A stretch of DNA of 64,000 bases. It comes from Avena insularis (lineage: Eukaryota; Streptophyta; Magnoliopsida; Poales; Poaceae). Shown here piece after piece: positions 61,894 through 64,000 of this stretch (the first letter of the stretch is position 1; every line of letters starts with the position of its first letter). The position numbers and the translations under genes are program-made. The DNA lies in contig CM042689.1 in assembly GCA_023614405.1 (NCBI GenBank), positions 306,195,132 through 306,259,131 of the forward strand, given 5' to 3'. Under the pieces are notes generated by a model. It saw only the letters and a list, made by a program, of their open reading frames with translations, did not search any database and was not told where the DNA came from.

Positions 61894-64000
61894 ATGTAAG
61901 CATGTGTCATTGTCTTATTGCATGAATGTATTCGGCTTTCTGGACAACTTCTTTTTAACCCACGTTGCAAGAAGTGGAAACAAATGGTGTGGCGAGGGGG
62001 GCTGCTCATGGGCGTCTCCCATATTGCCCAGAAGCATAAGTGGGCTCATGGATTCAATATACATCCTTCTTTCCTCCCTTCCAGGTATGCTTGTCATGTG
62101 TCCCTCTTCAAACAAAGTGTTAAATAAATATTAAATAATGACTATTTTAACACATTTCGATTTTAACTGTCCAAATAAAACACGTGGTGTGCTAAATTCT
62201 ATTTTTCATGAAATTACAACAGTATGTAGGGCCACTAAATTTAGCATTTTAGTTGACACCGAGAATATTAAACCATGTTTATATATGCTTGATTGTTTGC
62301 GAGCGAGAATATTTTAAAAGGGAAACTGGTGGAAAATTGAATCCATGAACCCAGTTCATTTTGTATGTTCTTTCTATACACTATTAGTTATATATTTGTT
62401 CTATGATTACTAATATATATAAGACGATAAAGTGTACCGGGGAGAAAAAAAGAACAATCTTATAAAAGCAGCTGTGTAAATTAACTTCAAACAAATTTGT
62501 ATCATGTCAACAGTGGATCAGGAAACACCGTATTCTTGCAATCCTTCTGGATAAAAAAAGTTTCAGACGCAGTCTAGATACAGATAAGTATCCCTGCTGA
62601 CACAGGAACACAATGTTGAATAAAAAAAGAGCAAAGGAAGGAATGAACCGGTTAACTAGATAACAAAATTGATAGGGGACAGTCAAGCATGGATCACGAA
62701 GAATCAAGTAAGGAACCCAGATACATGTGAGAACACACACTATCGGGGAGGCAGTTCCAAAACCAAGAGAACAGGGCTATCGTGCACTCACACGAGGGAT
62801 TTGCTACCAGGATTTGAAGAACGCCGGCATTTGGTGCTGCTGGACGTGAACACCAGGCTAGTAAGCGCACCACATGTCTTGTGGGCGGGTGCCTTGTCCC
62901 AGGCGTGTCAGTTCCTGCTTCCTTATGGCCAGGAGAGTCATCTCTGTATTGCGGCGACGGTTCCAGATACAAGCGCGGTCGTGATAGGCAGCGTACCACG
63001 ACCTTCTCCACCAGCATGCCTTTGGAGGCGCTCGTCGTGTCTACACCGCCATGGATAATGTGACGCTCGTCAATTCAGAACAAATGAAAAAAAATAAAGT
63101 AGAACAAATGCAACTTTGCAACTTTTTAGTTGTGGAGGTGCCGATAGATACGGGAGTGATTAGTGGAGATTAATTAGGCAGGATTATAGGAGATTGTTCT
63201 TGCAACAAGATGTGTTACATGTACAACATACAATGTTGAACTAATATAAAATGTTGGATTTAAGTGGTTTAAAAGTGGGAAATGATATATATCCCTCGGG
63301 AGGATCGCTCACTATGATCTCCCGGCTCCTTCTGCGCATGTCATTACATCTTCTTCCCTCCATCTTGTTCTCTTCTTTTCCACACGGAGCAACACCATTT
63401 TTGTCTTCCCGAACGACGCCGCATCTTATCCGGCGCAACCTCCACCGGACCCCGCAGCCCCCGGCAATCGTCGGCTTCCCCAGCACCCACCACCTTCCTA
63501 TTTCCCTACCCCGTGGCGCAGAATCTCCTTAGTCGGCTCCTCCAGCCCTGAGTACCGCTGCGCCGGTGGCGTGTTGCCCATGCACAGTGGTTGCGCCGCC
63601 TGCGCCAGTGGTGATGCCCGCTCTCCTATGAGATAATGGCGGTCCTGCTCACAGCGGCACCAACGTTGCTCCCCATGGAAGTCGGCTGTACTATCCATGG
63701 CGCCTAGATTTGTACCCTACGGCAACCGTTGTTGCTTTGCTACCTACGGAGGTCAGCGTTGCTCCCTGCGGCGACCACCGTTGCTACATACGGAGGCTGA
63801 CATTGATCCGTGCGGCTTATCGCCTTGCTACATGTGGCGGCTAGGTTGCTACCTACATCTATAGGTTTTTCTACCTACGGCGTCCAGAGTCTTACAGTTC
63901 TGCTACATTAGCATTATTTTTTTTTACAAAGTATCCGACAAGTATCCAACGAGTCTTCAATGAAATAGGTTTTTCTACATTACTATAATTCTTTTGCTAC
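61894..64000. other. Unassigned right end of the window
   Basis: No supported gene. 62110-62660 is AT-rich. 62660-63060 and 63300-63720 are CG-richer, with overlapping short frames on both strands but no family motif. 63720-64000 has a recurring GTTGCTAC/TGCTACCTACGG motif, probably part of a repeat that continues beyond the window. Confidence 0.4.

Noticed and set aside
62669..63058. 129-codon plus-strand frame near the right end
   Set aside because: No motif, overlaps similar frames on both strands, and no gene-like context.

Overview
The window looks like nuclear DNA of a large-genome grass, probably a pooid such as wheat, barley, rye, oat or ryegrass. The reasons are the nested LTR retrotransposons (Sirevirus-type Ty1/copia, BARE/Angela-type copia LTRs, Tekay-type chromovirus, Tat-type Ty3/gypsy, and an LTR beginning TGATACGTCC) around one intron-rich host gene. 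No bacterial, organellar or viral-genome architecture is seen.

Layout. (1) 1-27001: a minus-strand Tat-type gypsy element (A); its 5' LTR (24819-27001) and gag region are inside and its pol lies off the left edge. It is split by two minus-strand Sirevirus-like copia elements with visible target-site duplications (TSDs): Copia-1 (1139-10591, TSD gcctt) and Copia-2 (11050-23512, TSD actct). Its LTR carries a solo BARE/Angela-type LTR (25065-26715, TSD cgact). (2) about 27040-40304: a plus-strand Copia-1-family LTR fragment split by a complete 12.4-kb chromovirus (B, 27429-39844, TSD tttga) with 3.1-kb LTRs, an intact extra ORF ahead of gag, a decayed PR-RT region, a long RNaseH-integrase ORF and a chromodomain. 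(3) 42098-45959: the only convincing host gene, nine exons encoding a 552-residue mitochondrial F1-ATP synthase beta subunit. (4) 46.6-48.6 kb: a 64-bp tandem repeat and a decayed NAM-associated/SANT-like pseudogene. (5) 48.65-50.99 kb: 3' end and LTR of another gypsy element, abutting a decayed Tat fragment (C, 50995-55513) with two RNase H domains, cut by a CACTA-like terminus. (6) 57.3-58.6 kb: a further Tat gag fragment (D), then a BARE/Angela-type 5' LTR and leader (58632-about 60960). (7) 61-64 kb: unassigned, with a possible Helitron 3' end near 61866.

Biology. The beta-subunit gene appears intact, with its reading frame, splice sites and catalytic motifs preserved; almost every mobile-element gene is broken. 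The most interesting signals are in the mobile elements: symmetric CGG...CCG boxes in the Copia LTRs that recur inside the Copia-1 pol linker and, with a TATA-like element, upstream of an extra third ORF in Copia-2; a Tat family that seems to carry two related Gag modules; a conserved stop plus -1 frame at both Copia gag-pol junctions; an exact internal copy of the chromovirus polypurine tract; and patchwork divergence between the chromovirus LTRs. All names come from reading motifs; no database search was run.
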